Positions 1 to 11,999 of a stretch of 64,000 nt of DNA are shown piece by piece. Origin of the DNA: Bemisia tabaci (taxonomy: Eukaryota; Arthropoda; Insecta; Hemiptera; Aleyrodidae); contig NC_092800.1 in NCBI RefSeq assembly GCF_918797505.1, forward strand, positions 28,882,263-28,946,262. Reading direction: 5' to 3'. Position 1 is the first letter of the stretch. Each line of letters begins with the position of its first letter. A program made the translations under genes and the position numbers. The notes beneath the pieces were generated by a model, which saw only the letters and a program-made list of their open reading frames with translations, made no database searches and was not told where the DNA came from.

Positions 1-1500
1 CCTGAACTGTATGTAACAAGGAGGAGAAATGGTGCTGGGTCCACACCATTTCGCGGGGAAAAACAAAAAAATCGCGTTGTTGGAAAATTGGCATCAAAAT
101 TTTGTCAAATTCAACATCAAAAAAAGCAAATTACCGGCTTTATAGACGTACTGTCCATTCCGGGCTCAGTTGCCGAAACTTCCGGGTTCTGGAGCCGTAG
201 CTTCGATTGCTCCGGCTACTGCGCCCGGAACGCGGACGGTATGTCTGTATAGCCCGCAAGTGCGGCTTCAACGGTCGGATTTTTTTTTTTTTTATTAGTG
301 CAAATACACTTAAACTGATGCCAAACGCCAAATATATTGCAAAATATGCAACGTAAAACGTTTACTCACACGTAAAATTGGATGGAGTAGGGCAAAACAG
401 TCACATCTGCTTTTCAGTGTTTCAGATTTTCATCTCTTTTTTACATTTTTTGGAAGAAAGCTGACCATAATTTCCGCGTAAAATTTTGCGGAAATAACCT
501 CGAGTTTGCAAGACATATTGTAGCAAATATTCAAGAACCGAGTGTACTTACGGCCTTGAAAAGCTGCATATTATGACGTGAAAAACTACATCAGTCTATG
601 CAGCAAAGTAGATATTCCCTCCATACGCGCAAAATTTGCGTTCGATGAAAGATGCAATTCATATGAATAGAACTCCGCGGAAATGAACCAGTCTACGTCT
701 AGTTGAAACCGAGAAAACAGGTTTGAAGTTTTAAAAAGGACCCAATATTATGCTAATAGTTGGACTTGCACTATACTTCCAATGCAACTTTATCTGAGAC
801 CTATGTTGCTTCTTTTGTGATAAACTTGTGCTACGCGAAAGTTCAGGAGTTTTCATGAGCTATTGAGAAATTTTCGTTCAATAAGCTTCAGTATTATTCG
901 ACATCCACACAGGTGAAGTCCTTCCCCTTCAGCGCACCTGAGTAAGATGGCAGAAATTGAATGGAAAATGAATAAAAAAAAAACTCAATAGTCACGAAGA
1001 GCCCCTATGCATGGGCACGCGTCTTTGCTTTAAATTTTCTGGTCACGCAACTTAGTCATAAATATTCTTTTGTTTAAGAAAAGGTAAGAAAATTAAAGTA
1101 ATGAAGTGCATCAAGGTTTTCCAACCACCCCTTTCGAACTCTCGCAAAAGTGCTTTTCACTGCCAAATTCGGCAAGGCAAGGAATTGATATTTTTTCGAT
1201 CACATCTATTGGGAAAATGTTACAGAACAGAGTAGAAAGAGATGGATTGATAGTGCAAAATGAATGATGCTGGATAAATGAGAGTACCAATGATCCGTTA
1301 CGAAATATTTGTTGCTACCGACTCGGTTGGGAATCAAGGATCCGTGCAGACTATCTCGGAAGCACATTAAGAAATGTTGGCTACTGGGATCAATTGATGC
1401 AATACAATTTTGCATTCGAGGTTTTCAAATGTAAATCAGACGATTGCTTCTGATCATAGTAGAAACTGATGAGCGTGATCATGCAAAATTTTTCCATCAA
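1..1500. other. Intergenic stretch, no gene seen
   Basis: No coding frame with recognisable motifs on either strand. The first ~70 bases (the pairing of CACACCATTT with GCGGGGAAA) resemble, inverted, the repeat fragment at about 47,265-47,430, so this may be one end of an interspersed repeat cut by the window edge. A poly-T run lies near 281-293. The rest is AT-rich and featureless. Confidence 0.5.
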
Positions 1501-3178
1501 CGGACGTCTTAAGATTTTTTGTCCTTGCTTCGATAATCTTACATTCATATCGGAAGGACCAAATAAAACTTCCAGTCTAGACAGCTTCCTTTCGTTGTTG
1601 TCAATTTAATTTTATTTTCTTATCGTTCGAACGGCAATTCGTCGGAAATTGACCCCTCTCTCCTTCTTTGTCACCTAATCGTCATTCACTACCAAACCCC
1701 CCTCCCCCGTAAAAATTACGTCATTTTCAAGCGTGACCTCTTCCCCATTTTTGCGTAGGTGTGGCGCTATAGGAGACTTTTGCTAAGGGTGTATCACATA
1801 TCGCATCATATACCACTCACCTTCAGACCCTTCTCCCGCCCGGACATGTGACTTAATATATGTGCAACCTCCAATCAGATAGCATCTCTGTTCCCATGCC
1901 TCCAAATGCAAATAGAAGGAAATCAATATTTCTCCATTAATCAATACCCACACAGATTTTTATATTGTCACGCTTGAATCAATCATTTCTACGCCACTAT
2001 TTGGCAATGCCATTGACTGAAATGCTCCCTTGTAACTCAATTGTTGATTGAATCCATATCGAATGACCTTGATCGATGAAAAGTATCGCTAAGATAGGGA
2101 TTTATCGATCAGGATCATTCGATATATCGAGTCAACTATCGACCCGCTGCCCTCCGTAGCTTGGTCTCACTTCCCGACGACAAAGAAAAACCTCGAGTTT
2201 GGCATATTCCGCGCATCGCATTTCTCAACACGGGCGATGAGCAAAGAACAAATCCACCGCCGACATTTATAATTCAATGTGCATATGTGTTCATTTATTT
2301 CGCTCAACGCTGCTTTTGTGCGGCCGGTCGCTCCCGGCCCCGCACAATGTTGCCAGGTTGTGAGTATTCTCTGTAGGTTTCAGTGGGGAAAACTGCCGAT
2401 TTTTAGCACTGTCTGGCAACAATGGTCTCGCACTCAGCGCCGTTTGGCAAACAAAATGTCGTATTCGTGGCTTTGCCCTCCTCTCCTTTCCACAGTGGCG
2501 CCGCGACTCAAGAAAAACAGCTCCTTCCATCTTGAGGGTTTCCTTCCACGCTACTGGAGAGTAAAGCGAAGAGCGTGTTCATTATTTCGTTTCTAATTCC
2601 CAAATTTTCAAAAGACTTCAAAATGTGATTTAAAAGAACCGAGTCATTCAGTTAAAGCAGCATTTAGTCTCAATTGCAAGGGGAAGGAGCTTGTTTTTTG
2701 CCATTAATGGCAAATAATTTTATTCTAGTGTAATTATGCATTTTTGAAGTTGTTCTGTTCAACTTTTCTTGGAAGTTGTTCACTTGGTCAAGGTGGAAAC
2801 CATATGGGGCCTTCCAAAGGGAAGACTCAAACCAATAAGAACCTAGGGGGATCATACCTCACAAATTTTGGTGAACTTGCTGAGGGTCTTCTCTGTTGAA
2901 ATTTGAGACCAACTTTGCCGTTTTAACTGAATTGTTAAGTTTATTTAAACAAGGCATGTCAAATTATTAGGGAAACTTGATTTCGAAAATCCGGGCCAGA
3001 GAAAAATTTAGTTTCTGCAAGAACATTAAAAGTCACAGTAGCGGTAATAAAATGAGCACCAGAATTCACATTCATATCAACTGCAAATGTATGATGACCT
3101 CAAACAATAGTTAGTTTGTCTCTATTTAGAGACATTTAGCTATGTAGGCTATCAATATCTTCCTAGAATCTATGAAAG
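1501..3178. other. Intergenic stretch with a degenerate ATCGAT-rich repeat
   Basis: The segment around 2,050-2,150 (GATCGATG, GCTAAGATAGGGATT, GATATATCGA, ATCGACCCGCTG) resembles the ~160-bp unit duplicated at 33.3-33.8 kb and is probably a diverged copy. Part of 2,160-2,600 is more GC-rich, but its overlapping open frames on both strands carry no domain I recognise. Nothing else is seen. Confidence 0.4.
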
Positions 3179-3180
3179 TG

Positions 3181-3212
<32 letters not shown>

Positions 3213-3217
3213 CAGTT
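3179..3217. repeat. (TTAG)n microsatellite
   Basis: About nine tandem TAGT tetramers with one C interruption near the end. Simple-sequence repeat, no gene nearby. Confidence 0.9.
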
Positions 3218-3944
3218 AATATATTTTAAGACATTCAGCATCACAGGCTATTAACGTCTTCACAGATAATTTTGAAAATGGGAGTATATAAGAAAATTTT
3301 GCTTTCTAAATTAAGAGAGGTGAAGAATTTAAGAATTTTGATAGTAATATTGGGTTCGTCGCATGTAAGTGGGTTTGTATTTCTGTTGATTGTAGGGGAG
3401 TAAATCTGTGATTGGACCTGTCCCTAGACTTCCAAAAACTACATGCTCACCAGCTTCTCCGCTGTTTTTGCTAACATGACAGTATTCTCCTCCGTTTTAG
3501 GCGGAAAAGCGGCAGCGCGGTAATTTCCATTTTTCTTTCCCCGCAGTCTGCTCCGAGATCAAAACAACACTATCATTCCTTTGACCGAAAACGCTCCCTC
3601 CAGCGCTCCTGAAATATTACTTTGTACCGCGAAAATTCTTATAAGTTATAAAGAAACGTGAAAAATTATCCGGGCTCAGACAGGCCAACGCATTTTTCGG
3701 TATGAATGGCAAAAGCATGCCTGCATAAAACTCTCCTTTGCGGAACTGAAAACCTCCGTGCGCAGCTAGTAATTTTGCGCGGCGCTCTATAGAATTGAAA
3801 AATGAATGTAACCGGCAAAATCTTAATATATAATCACCAGGGTTGAGGTTTTCCCGCGCCCTTTCATTCCTCGCTGGGACAATATTTCAACTTTTTTGTC
3901 AAAGGGATTCTGATTGATTAAAACAACATGCCATGGTGCCCAGT

Positions 3945-4200
3945 CATGGCGCCACACAGTGGATCGAGTCAATAGGAGAGGTCGGACAAAATTTGGAACT
4001 TTTAAAAGCTTATAATTCTCCGTTTGAACTAAATTTTGAAGTTCTGAAAGTGGTTCCATTGGTTTCCTCGTGAAATTTTCTTGAAAAAGCCCCCCTTACA
4101 GTTTAAAATGTGACATAATGAACATCAAAATTTACAGTTTTAGTCAAACATTAATTTCATGTCCGACCTCTCTAATTGACTCGATCCACTGTGCGCCATG
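3945..4200. mobile_element. MITE, CACAGTGGATCGAGTC family, copy 1
   Basis: Terminal inverted repeats: CACAGTGGATCGAGTCAATA at the left is mirrored by TTGACTCGATCCACTGTG at the right, and the palindrome extends outward through GGCGC/GCGCC. Internally, AGGAGAGGTCGGACA mirrors TGTCCGACCTCTCT. No coding capacity. Three further, partly nested copies lie at 13.4, 36.6 and 53.0 kb. The superfamily cannot be assigned from TIRs alone. Confidence 0.8.
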
Positions 4201-5483
4201 TCTTGACGTCATCAGTGACGTCGATGATACCTTCATCTTCATTCCTGACTTCACTAAAATCATCTTCGACCTCTCGTCGTCTGCCGCAAGAGGGAACGTT
4301 TTTCGTCCGTTCTCTTTCAGTATTTCTATGAAAATTTTATTTTTTCATGAAAGAATCATAGTATAGCTCGTCTCAGTAAATTGAAGTGTTAAGAATGATC
4401 GCCAGAAGTTTCAGGATAAGTCACATGACACTTTTCCTGTAAAAAACAAATAAGTAGGAAAGCCTTAGTACGTTCTTATTAGAGAGGTACTTAGCTTTTT
4501 TTCTGTGCAGGCGCGTTTTCAAGTTCCCCGAAGATGATGAGCACCGGTGAGAACAAAACTCGCCTCACCTTTAATTTCAACGATCAATTGAGAAAATTAC
4601 ACTATCGTTTACCTTTTTAGAAGGTTTACAAGAGGTGTTCAGTATGGAACTTATGCTATACACCGCTAGTGATCGAAACTTCTTCCCTCCCTCTCTCCCT
4701 TCAAGTTTTGCACTTTTTTGTAAAAAATAAGGGAAAAAAAGGGGGAAAAATCCACGACAAGTTTTTCTTTCATTCATTTTATTTACAGACGGAGAAAATT
4801 TTTTGATAGCTTCTGTAGGTTTTTTCAATATCTTCTTCATCACATCACTTTTTGAGAAAGTCAAATTTCCCTACGTCTCAATTGGATTTTAGCCCTAGCA
4901 ATAATTTTTGTTATATCAAGGAGAACTTGTGTGAAAAATATATAAGAAAGGCCTCTCTGAAAGTTGCTTTGACAAATATTTGCCGTCGACTTTGCGTATA
5001 CTGGTATGTATCCGGTATATTTTAATCAGAACAAACATACAGACAAACCATTTCTAAGCGGCTACAAAAATATGGCAACTACATCCATGTTGAACTGACG
5101 GTGGAAGTTGTATTTTTATTGTCTTGGAACAACAGCACCCACCCTCATATCCCAAATCCGATGATTAATCACAAAAATTGAGAGAGGTAAATTATTTCTG
5201 GCTATAATCCTCACCGTCCTCAAGTAGTGTTTTTCTTAGTTCAGAGTCTCACTGCCCTTTAAACAGCCCTCGCCCCCCTCCTATACACACACACTCTCCC
5301 CCTCTGTCCACCCATTCTCACTTGCGAGGTCTTTGAAACTACATCTTTCAACAGTCACACATAACTTCCCGCGCGCGCGATGAAGCTCATAAGGGTTGTT
5401 GCCGGGTCGACCCTCTAACTTTAGTCTGACCGACTCGGACTTTCACGACAGAGTCTGGGTAATTGGATTCGATTGGGCGGAGA
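4201..5483. other. Intergenic stretch, no gene seen
   Basis: AT-rich with a pyrimidine-rich, CA-dinucleotide segment around 5,250-5,330. No motif-bearing reading frame, RNA gene or long inverted repeat seen. Confidence 0.5.
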
Positions 5484-5491
5484 GTCATACC

Positions 5492-5803
5492 TAGAGTCCC
5501 TTTATACTGAGAGTCAAGACAATTTGAATCCATTTCTGATTGGTTCCCGTATTTTAGGCCTCCACAGTGTCACAAACGGGAATAAAGATTACATTTTCAC
5601 CAATTGCAAAGATTATAATCTGGAATGGACCAGGGAATTACGGGTTCGGCAAGGAACAAACGGAATGAGAGGAGGAACGGAGAAAGGCATTTGAGAATGG
5701 GCCGATCAAAGATTACGAAAAACGTTCAATTTCTGTAATCTTTATTCCCGTTTGTGACATCCATTAGCCGAATTGTCTTGACTCTCAGTATAAAGAGACT
5801 CTA
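5492..5803. mobile_element. hAT-like MITE (TAGAGTCCCTTTATACTGAG family), copy 1
   Basis: A 312-bp element with ~32-bp TIRs beginning TAGAGTC and ending GACTCTA. It is flanked by an exact 8-bp direct repeat GTCATACC at 5484-5491 and 5804-5811. An 8-bp duplication and a YARNG-type terminus fit the hAT superfamily. An internal ATTCCCGTTTGTGAC inverted pair extends the fold. No ORF. Two 311-bp relatives sit side by side at 51.8-52.4 kb. Confidence 0.88.
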
Positions 5804-6204
5804 GTCATACCTATACGGAGAGTTTTGAAGAAACACACTTGTGTGTGACTAGACAAGACTCCTAAATTAAGTTTAGGAGTACCAAAGTGTGTCTGATGAG
5901 GACGCATTTGATATCAGAAGAAGGAGATGCAGAAGAAGAAGATAAGTAGAGGGGCGATTTTTGCGTGTATCAATAGATAGTTAAAATAAAAAGTTTAGCC
6001 TTTCGCACTTGTACAGGAGAAGAGGAAGATTACGAAGAAGGAGAGGTGGAGGATGTGGCAGAAGAGAGAACCTACGTGTGGTTCCGTTTGGTAGAAATAC
6101 GTTCAATTTAAAGTTCCCAAGCGCTAAAATTAACCAACGGTTAAGTAATGGAATATAATATTTTGCGGTTGAATATTTATACTAATACTTCTACTTATAC
6201 TTAT

Positions 6205-6380
6205 ACTTGTATTTCTTGCGTTTGGTGTATTTGTTGTGTTCGATGTGGTTGTTGTGTTTGTTGTGTTTGATGTGGTTGTTGGGTTTGATATGTCTTATTT
6301 TTGTGATTTGTTTGATGAGTTTGATGAGTTTGTTGTGTTTGATGTGTTTTATTTTTGTGATGTGTTTGATGTGTTTTTTG
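6205..6380. repeat. GT-rich minisatellite (TGTTTGATG-like units)
   Basis: Imperfect tandem runs of TTGTTGTGTTTGATGTG-type units, preceded by an ACTTAT micro-repeat near 6,185. Open frames through it on the + strand are artefacts of the repeat, encoding only F, V, D, L and C-rich text. Confidence 0.75.
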
Positions 6381-6500
6381 TCCCAGGCTTTACATTACAT
6401 ATGTATATTTTCGAGGGAAGAGCTAAAATGAATTTCTAAGTGTAATAAATCCATTTTTTAATACATGTCAAGAGAGACCAGTGATTAGCCAGTAATTTAG

Positions 6501-6535
6501 CCCCCCCCCCCCCAAAAAAAAAAAAAAAAAAAAAA
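6501..6535. repeat. Compound homopolymer C13-A22
   Basis: Thirteen C followed directly by 22 A. Low-complexity sequence, prone to length error in sequencing. Confidence 0.9.
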
Positions 6536-6600
6536 TAATGAGAATAATAATTTCTCAAATTTGTTTTACTTTTGCTGTAGATGCACGATGAGCTATATTT

Positions 6601-7141
6601 GGATTGCATTTTGCAAAAGGGAACCACTAGCATTGCAATGTTGGTGTTGCTAAGATTGTGCAACTTCTTTTGTCTTGGAGGAAAACCCAAATTATCCATT
6701 AATAGTTTCTATTTTACTCGCTAAGAACTGTAAATTTAAGACAAAAATTACCATCTAAATTTCATAGTTTTTTGCGATTTCCGCAATTTTATTGGAGAAG
6801 ATGAAGTGCAATGTGCAAGTGGATTGCATTTTGCAAAAAGGAACCACTAGCATTGCAATGTTGCTAAGATTGTGCAACTTCTTTTGTCTTGGAGGAAAAA
6901 CCCGATTATCCCTTAATAGTTTCTATTTTACTCGCTAAAAACTGTAAATTTAAGACAAAAATTACCATCTAAATTTCATAGTTTTTCACAATTTCCGAAA
7001 TTTTATTGCAAAGGATGAAGTTGCACAATCTTAGCATCATTGCAATGCTAGTGGTTCCTTTTTGCAAAATGCAGTCCAAGTGTGAAGCACAATCTTAGCA
7101 CCATTGCAATGCTAGTGGTTCCTTTTTGCAAAATGCAATCC
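6601..7141. mobile_element. MITE, GGATTGCATTTTGC family, outer host copy
   Basis: Element with TIRs GGATTGCATTTTGCAAAAGG... and ...TTTTTGCAAAATGCAATCC, flanked by the exact 4-bp duplication ATTT (6597-6600 and 7142-7145). It is split by a second copy of the same family at 6821-7077, so its own length before that insertion was about 280 bp. Non-coding. Confidence 0.85.
6821..7077. mobile_element. MITE, GGATTGCATTTTGC family, inserted inside its own family member
   Basis: A 257-bp element with the same TIRs (right end GCAGTCC), flanked by the exact 4-bp duplication AAGT (6817-6820 and 7078-7081). It lies wholly inside the 6601-7141 element. The inner and outer left halves are highly similar, including the shared segment GTTTCTATTTTACTCGCTAA. 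Confidence 0.85.
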
Positions 7142-7639
7142 ATTTATTTAGATGATTAATCTGGAAATCTTGCAACGTGCCGTCCAGCCGCTTGTCTCCT
7201 GGTGCCTGCGCGTGAAAAATACGATGTTTAATGCTCGAGTTCTTCGGCCAGATCCGGATTCAAGTCCGGTTGAGTATTTGAGTCTTAAAACTCGCGGAAA
7301 ACTTATTCCGTTGCTCGCCTTTAGCTCGGCTCATTTTCCGCGGACAGAATTTTCGCGTCGCATGATTTGTGGGTTCGCCGCCACGCCGAACGTGTCCGGA
7401 AATCCGATTTGGGCCACTGGTTTTGGGGTTTTGCGCGATCGCTAAGGCTGATTTATGAAGTGGGGTACGTCTAGCACCATGTTTTATTTTATTTAGGTAA
7501 ATTGAGTTTTTCAACACTAACCTTTTTCTTTTAAATCGTAATTCTTCAATGTTTTTTAGTCTCTATTTTACGGTTTTAAGTGCGTGGGTTTTTATCAGCA
7601 GATGTCTAGCGATGAGAAACTTCGATGAAGTGGGTATAA

Positions 7640-7897
7640 TTCTGTTGTGCTAAGGAAAAACGCCTTATAAGCCTTTAGACGTTGCCAAGTCTCCTTTGAT
7701 AAAATTTGAATTTATTGGAAAAGTTGTGAATAATCCCTTTCTAATTTTTCAGACTATTTCCTTCGCAATTTACTTTAAATTAAATATGGACATTTTAAGG
7801 AAAAATATGTATAACTCTCCCTAAAAGTACATGTTTCATCCAGGGAAATTTGGCAACCCTCGAATGTTCATACGGCGTTCTTCCTTAGCACGGCAGA
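7640..7897. mobile_element. MITE, CTGCCGTGCTAAGG family, copy at 7.6 kb
   Basis: Left end CTGTTGTGCTAAGGAAAAAC and right end CCTTAGCACGGCAG are inverted, with inner TIR similarity through GTTGCCAA/TTTGGCAAC. Flanked by AATT on both sides, consistent with the 4-bp target duplications of other copies (TATA, TACT). Non-coding. Confidence 0.75.
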
Positions 7898-7901
7898 ATT
7901 A

Positions 7902-10285
7902 TAGCTAATGTTTTTCAGCAAAAACACGGTGTTCAAGCCATACACTTTTGGGGAATGTCGCGATTTTTCGGAAAATGTCAACAATCCAAGAAAACTGGGG
8001 TATCATGAATTTTCAGGTGTCTGAAATCCGTAAAAACTCTCATTTTCAAGTCGAAACTAGCCCGTTAATCTAACAAGAGGATGTCCTTGGTTTCTAAATT
8101 GAACTCTCATTGTAGGAGATATGAAAAATGCATGGCGCGAATCTAACGAATGACTCATAAAATAACATTGGAGGCTTTTGCACTGATTGCTTGCGGATGA
8201 TAAGAATTGTAGAAAGGATCTTTATCTTCGATCTTGCTTTCTGCTTGTTATTGCTCCCCGTTCAAATTCACTCAAATTAACCACGTTCAGTCTCCGTCGA
8301 ACCCGACTCAATTTACGATCCATTCCGCAAGATCAAACATGGCAGCAATGCGAGCAAATTGATGTTATACGATACAAAGCGACCGTTTGAACCATTTAAA
8401 CAAGACGTTTCCGGCAAATACCGTTTTTATTTATCCCTCGAACAATACACGGTCAATTTTACCTACGGATCCCCAACCTTCCCTTCCTCAGCATTGATTT
8501 ATCCTTGTTTGCTTGTTTTTCAAACGCAGTCTGCAAAAAAACGACCCTGGAGCTGAGCTGTATTGGCTGCGGCTGTCAAAGCATGATTGCCAAATTGTGC
8601 TAAAAGTCACCGAGTACATGGGGAGATGTACTTTAAAAAATGCATTAAGACTCTGTTTTGCATGCGCTGCTCTGCCTTTGAATCATGGGATAAAGTTAAA
8701 GGAAATATTTTAAAATCACGAGGAGCTCTCTGCAATAAGAAAAATGACTATCTAAGAATAATTATCGTCAGGGCCGCAAAAAATGCATGGCAAAATCAGA
8801 CATTTCACTAGAGCCATGAAAGTTTTATCACGCCAATAATAATTTCTTTTCATAACTAAAATTTTAAGTATTTAATAATTTCATTGATTTTAGTATATTC
8901 GGTATTGCTAGTATTGTTAAGCAAAATTACCAAGGAAACAATTTTTGTAAAACTGAATTCGATTTATTTCAATGTGGGAGGTGGAGCATCTTTATGAGAA
9001 CACCGAAACTTCATGTATCATTGCAGACTTCCTGTGTAACGCACCAGAAGATGGACTGCCTTCGTTGCCAGTACGTCTAGACACTCATAAGGGTCTTAAA
9101 ATGGTCTCATTAATTTTGGTGTGGGGTGGAGTGAGGTGGTTGAATTCACCATCTTTTGATGGATGCAACAACCTGCAATTATTATTGCGTATATGCAAAA
9201 TAATTTTGATTTTAGGGTTATTCTCGAGTATAAGCTGTTTTTGAACCGTGTATACGTTGCAGGCAATCAGTTAAACCAGGCATTTTGTCAAATGCAAAAG
9301 GAAATATTTGAATTTTCTTAATTTGGTTGAACTTTGGATTTTTCCGTAAATTTTAGACGCTGAAGTTGGATAAAATTATATGCAAAAATTTGCATCATAC
9401 AATGGTAAAGGAGCATAGGAGTTATCTCCAGCCCTCAGACGAGCATTCATCTCAACAAGTTATTGAGTACATGGAATTTCTCAATATATGTGAGGAACAT
9501 TCATTGGAGAGTGCGCAAAAAAAAGTTCTAGATTTGAGGAATTCTTAAATTCAAAACTTTTCAAATTCCAAAACTTATCGTCAAAAACATACAAAACTTC
9601 GTAAACTATAAACTTGACTTCTTCTTGCCAAGGTGTTTGATAAAATTCTTGATTTGATGTATTGTTTGTGATGTATATAACATGCCCTAGTATGCAAATA
9701 ATATCGTTGAATGTCCAACGGGCGTTACCGGGGGGTTAGGAGGCAATATTGTAAAATTTTGTAATTTTCCTCTGATTTAAAGAATAAAAAAAAGAAAGCA
9801 TACAATTTTAGTAAAAATCAAGATGCCCCAAGCATATAAAATCGAATTTCCAACCTTTCTAGTTGCTTGAATTGATCACCAATTGTACGCCTCATGCAGT
9901 TGCCAGTTAGAGATGAATCGTCAATACCTCATCCTCTCTCTCTATGTAAATATTCACTGGAGACCAGTCCTTGAAGCCAAGAGTCAAAATATTGATCTAC
10001 TAAGTTTGAGTCGAGAGAGGTTTGATTCCTCAATGCGCACTCACACCAAAAAAAAACCCGTATCATAATATCATACGAGCGAACTCTCCGACAGAGAATA
10101 GCTGGTCCGAAGTGAAAAGTCTTTTATGTCCTTGCAATTCCCCGACTCGGAAGTTCCTCAATGCGGGAGTCAAATTTTCGGGACGAGAACAGACACGACA
10201 ACGGTGGACAATCAATCGCAAACTTTTCATACCGCGGGCACTAGCGAATTGCGAGCATTGTCCGGTTTCTCTTTGTGACGATTTT
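7902..10285. other. Intergenic stretch, no gene seen
   Basis: A short segment at about 8,000-8,060 (AATTTTCAGGTGTCTGAAAT) matches, inverted, the inner element at 36.7-37.06 kb and the fragment at 57.6-57.8 kb. The rest is AT-rich, with short uninformative frames on both strands and no recognisable domain. Confidence 0.4.
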
Positions 10286-10689
10286 TCCCCCCCCCCCCCC
10301 CCCGTTCCCGCCTTTTATTTATTTCTTTCAATAACGCGAAACGTGGCGGTTTTCGGTTAATCGACCCATCAAAAATCGGTTCATTGTTGGGGGATTGAGT
10401 GACCTTTTTCAGCGGGGGGCGGGGATCCCTAGCCCGGGGAAACTGACCTTCCGTCCGCCGAGAGTTTCGGTTCGACTGCACCTCTTTTAATCGGATGAAA
10501 ATAAATGAACCACGGCGGATCGACTCATTAACGTTGGGAAACGATTTTCAAGAGAATTACGCTGGAGATACACGGGGATCGGAGGAAGTACTGAATGCGG
10601 GGGGGGGGGGGGGGCCGCAGGGCTTCTCGTTTTCGCGTGTTTTTTCGTTCGGTTTATTTTCGCACACGTGAGGCAATAGCTAGGCCTTT

Positions 10690-11318
10690 ACTCTGCGGTG
10701 CTATGGGAAAACGCCGCATGAGTCTTCGAATTTTACCAAATTTCCCCTTAAAAAATGTTTATATTTGAACACTGAAAAAAATATAGTAGACACAACCAAA
10801 CTCGGACACAGTGAAACCAGTATGATGATAAATACTGGACTGTATGGTATTATTTTGTATTATACTATGGTAAGTATCAATAGAATTCCGGTGAATACTT
10901 CCATAAATCTGGTCATTTTCACTAAATGGTATCACTGTGTAAAAAATCAAGTAGACTTAAAGTAGATGTCACCATACTTTTTTCCAGTAAAGAGAGTTAT
11001 GAATATTTTTCCTTGAAATTTTCAGACACTTCAGATTTAGTTACAAACAAAATTATCCGAAAAATCGGAAGAGAAATATTAATACATATTTTCCGAATAT
11101 AACGTTGATGTTCGGGTTCGCAAAAGGAACTTAATACTTTAAATTTTCAAGAAAACTCACTTGCACGTTGTTATTAAGGACCGGTATGAAGGAAATGAAC
11201 AACGAGCAGGTGAGTTTTCTTAAAAATTTAAATTTTTACGTAATTCGTGATTTGTCGCGGAAAATTTGGCACCATTGAAGGCTCATATGACGTTTTTTCT
11301 TAGCACGGCAGCAAATTT
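10690..11318. mobile_element. Degenerate CTGCCGTGCTAAGG MITE split by another insertion
   Basis: The left end (GCGGTGCTATGGGAAAACGC) is at 10,690 and the right end (CTTAGCACGGCAG) finishes near 11,317. The interior is interrupted by the inverted-repeat element at about 10,770-10,988. A second small hairpin (AGAAAACTCAC/GTGAGTTTTCT) lies near 11,150-11,222. The split explains the excess length over ~255-bp relatives. Confidence 0.5.
10770..10988. mobile_element. Small inverted-repeat element (ACTGGAAAAAA termini)
   Basis: Left terminus CACTGAAAAAAATATAGTAG is mirrored by the right terminus CCATACTTTTTTCCAGT. It interrupts a CTGCCGTGC-family MITE. The internal TATGGTAAGTATC motif recurs in the repeat at 17.6 kb. 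The termini resemble the inverted-repeat element at 29.94 kb. Non-coding. Confidence 0.6.
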
Positions 11319-11379
11319 TGTACAGTCTGGAAAGTTAATTTGAATAAATTGCTTTCAAATTTTTAATCAAATCATCGTG

Positions 11380-11990
11380 AATTTTTCTTAATCAAATAAA
11401 GATGGTCCTGTTGAATTAAAAACGGGGTTAATATTAGTCAGAGTTGGAAAGAAATATTTTCATTAAGATTTTACGAAATTGTTTACAAATAGAGAATGAT
11501 GATGATTTAAATCTGGAGCCTAAGTCAAACTCAGATAGCGGTTTTTTTCTAGTCCTAGAATCGTGTATTTATGTTCGAATCATTTAGTACTGGTTATTTA
11601 CATGCGCTAACAGATCAAAATAAATTACATTAATTCTCGTAGTTTTTTGTACTTGATACTTCATTACGACTTAAATGTGAAAATCAGCTCCAAACATTAA
11701 GTATTATTCTCGTTTGCCAGTGATTCGAGCTCCGACTTAATGCCTTGCGCCACGGAGTTAGGTTCAAACCCAACTGAGCAACTAAACCAGCACCGGAGAT
11801 GTTTTGTTGCATACCTTGCCTAATTGAAGGCGTTTTGCCAGAGTGATGCTCTTTATCGCAATAAGTTATTTTAATATAGCTCTCACCTTGTTTCAGAATA
11901 GGCAAGTAATCAAGTATTTCGGTAATATTGGCTATGCCGCCATACTGAAAAAGAACTCTGCATGTTTTTTCGGGCGTTGTCAAATTTCCG
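11380..11990. repeat. Dispersed ~550-600 bp repeat (TTAGGTTCAAACCCAACTGAG family), copy 1
   Basis: Colinear with 44,376-44,900: both contain GGGTTAATATTAGTCAGAGT, TGGAGCCTAAG, TACTGGTTATTTACATGCGC and end in GGTTCAAACCCAACTGAGCA plus the AGCACCGGAG/TTGAAGGCG segment. A pol III B-box-like string (GGTTCAAACC) occurs, but no convincing A box was found upstream, so a SINE origin is unproven. No protein domain. Confidence 0.6.
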
Positions 11991-11999
11991 CCGCAAAAA

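Noticed and set aside
5473..5694. 73-codon frame spanning the hAT-like MITE
   Set aside because: It starts in the flank and runs through the TIR; the same sequence occurs in non-coding copies at 51.8 and 52.1 kb.
6601..7141. CRISPR-like array from repeated GGATTGCATTTTGC and GCTAGTGGTTCC strings
   Set aside because: The strings are inverted terminal repeats of nested MITEs with TSDs, not regularly spaced direct repeats; the sequence is also eukaryotic.
7152..7445. 97-codon frame after the nested MITE
   Set aside because: The opposite strand is open over the same bases (85 codons) and no domain is visible.
11755..11790. GGTTCAAACC as proof of a tRNA gene
   Set aside because: Only a B-box-like string; no A box at the right distance and no cloverleaf arms.
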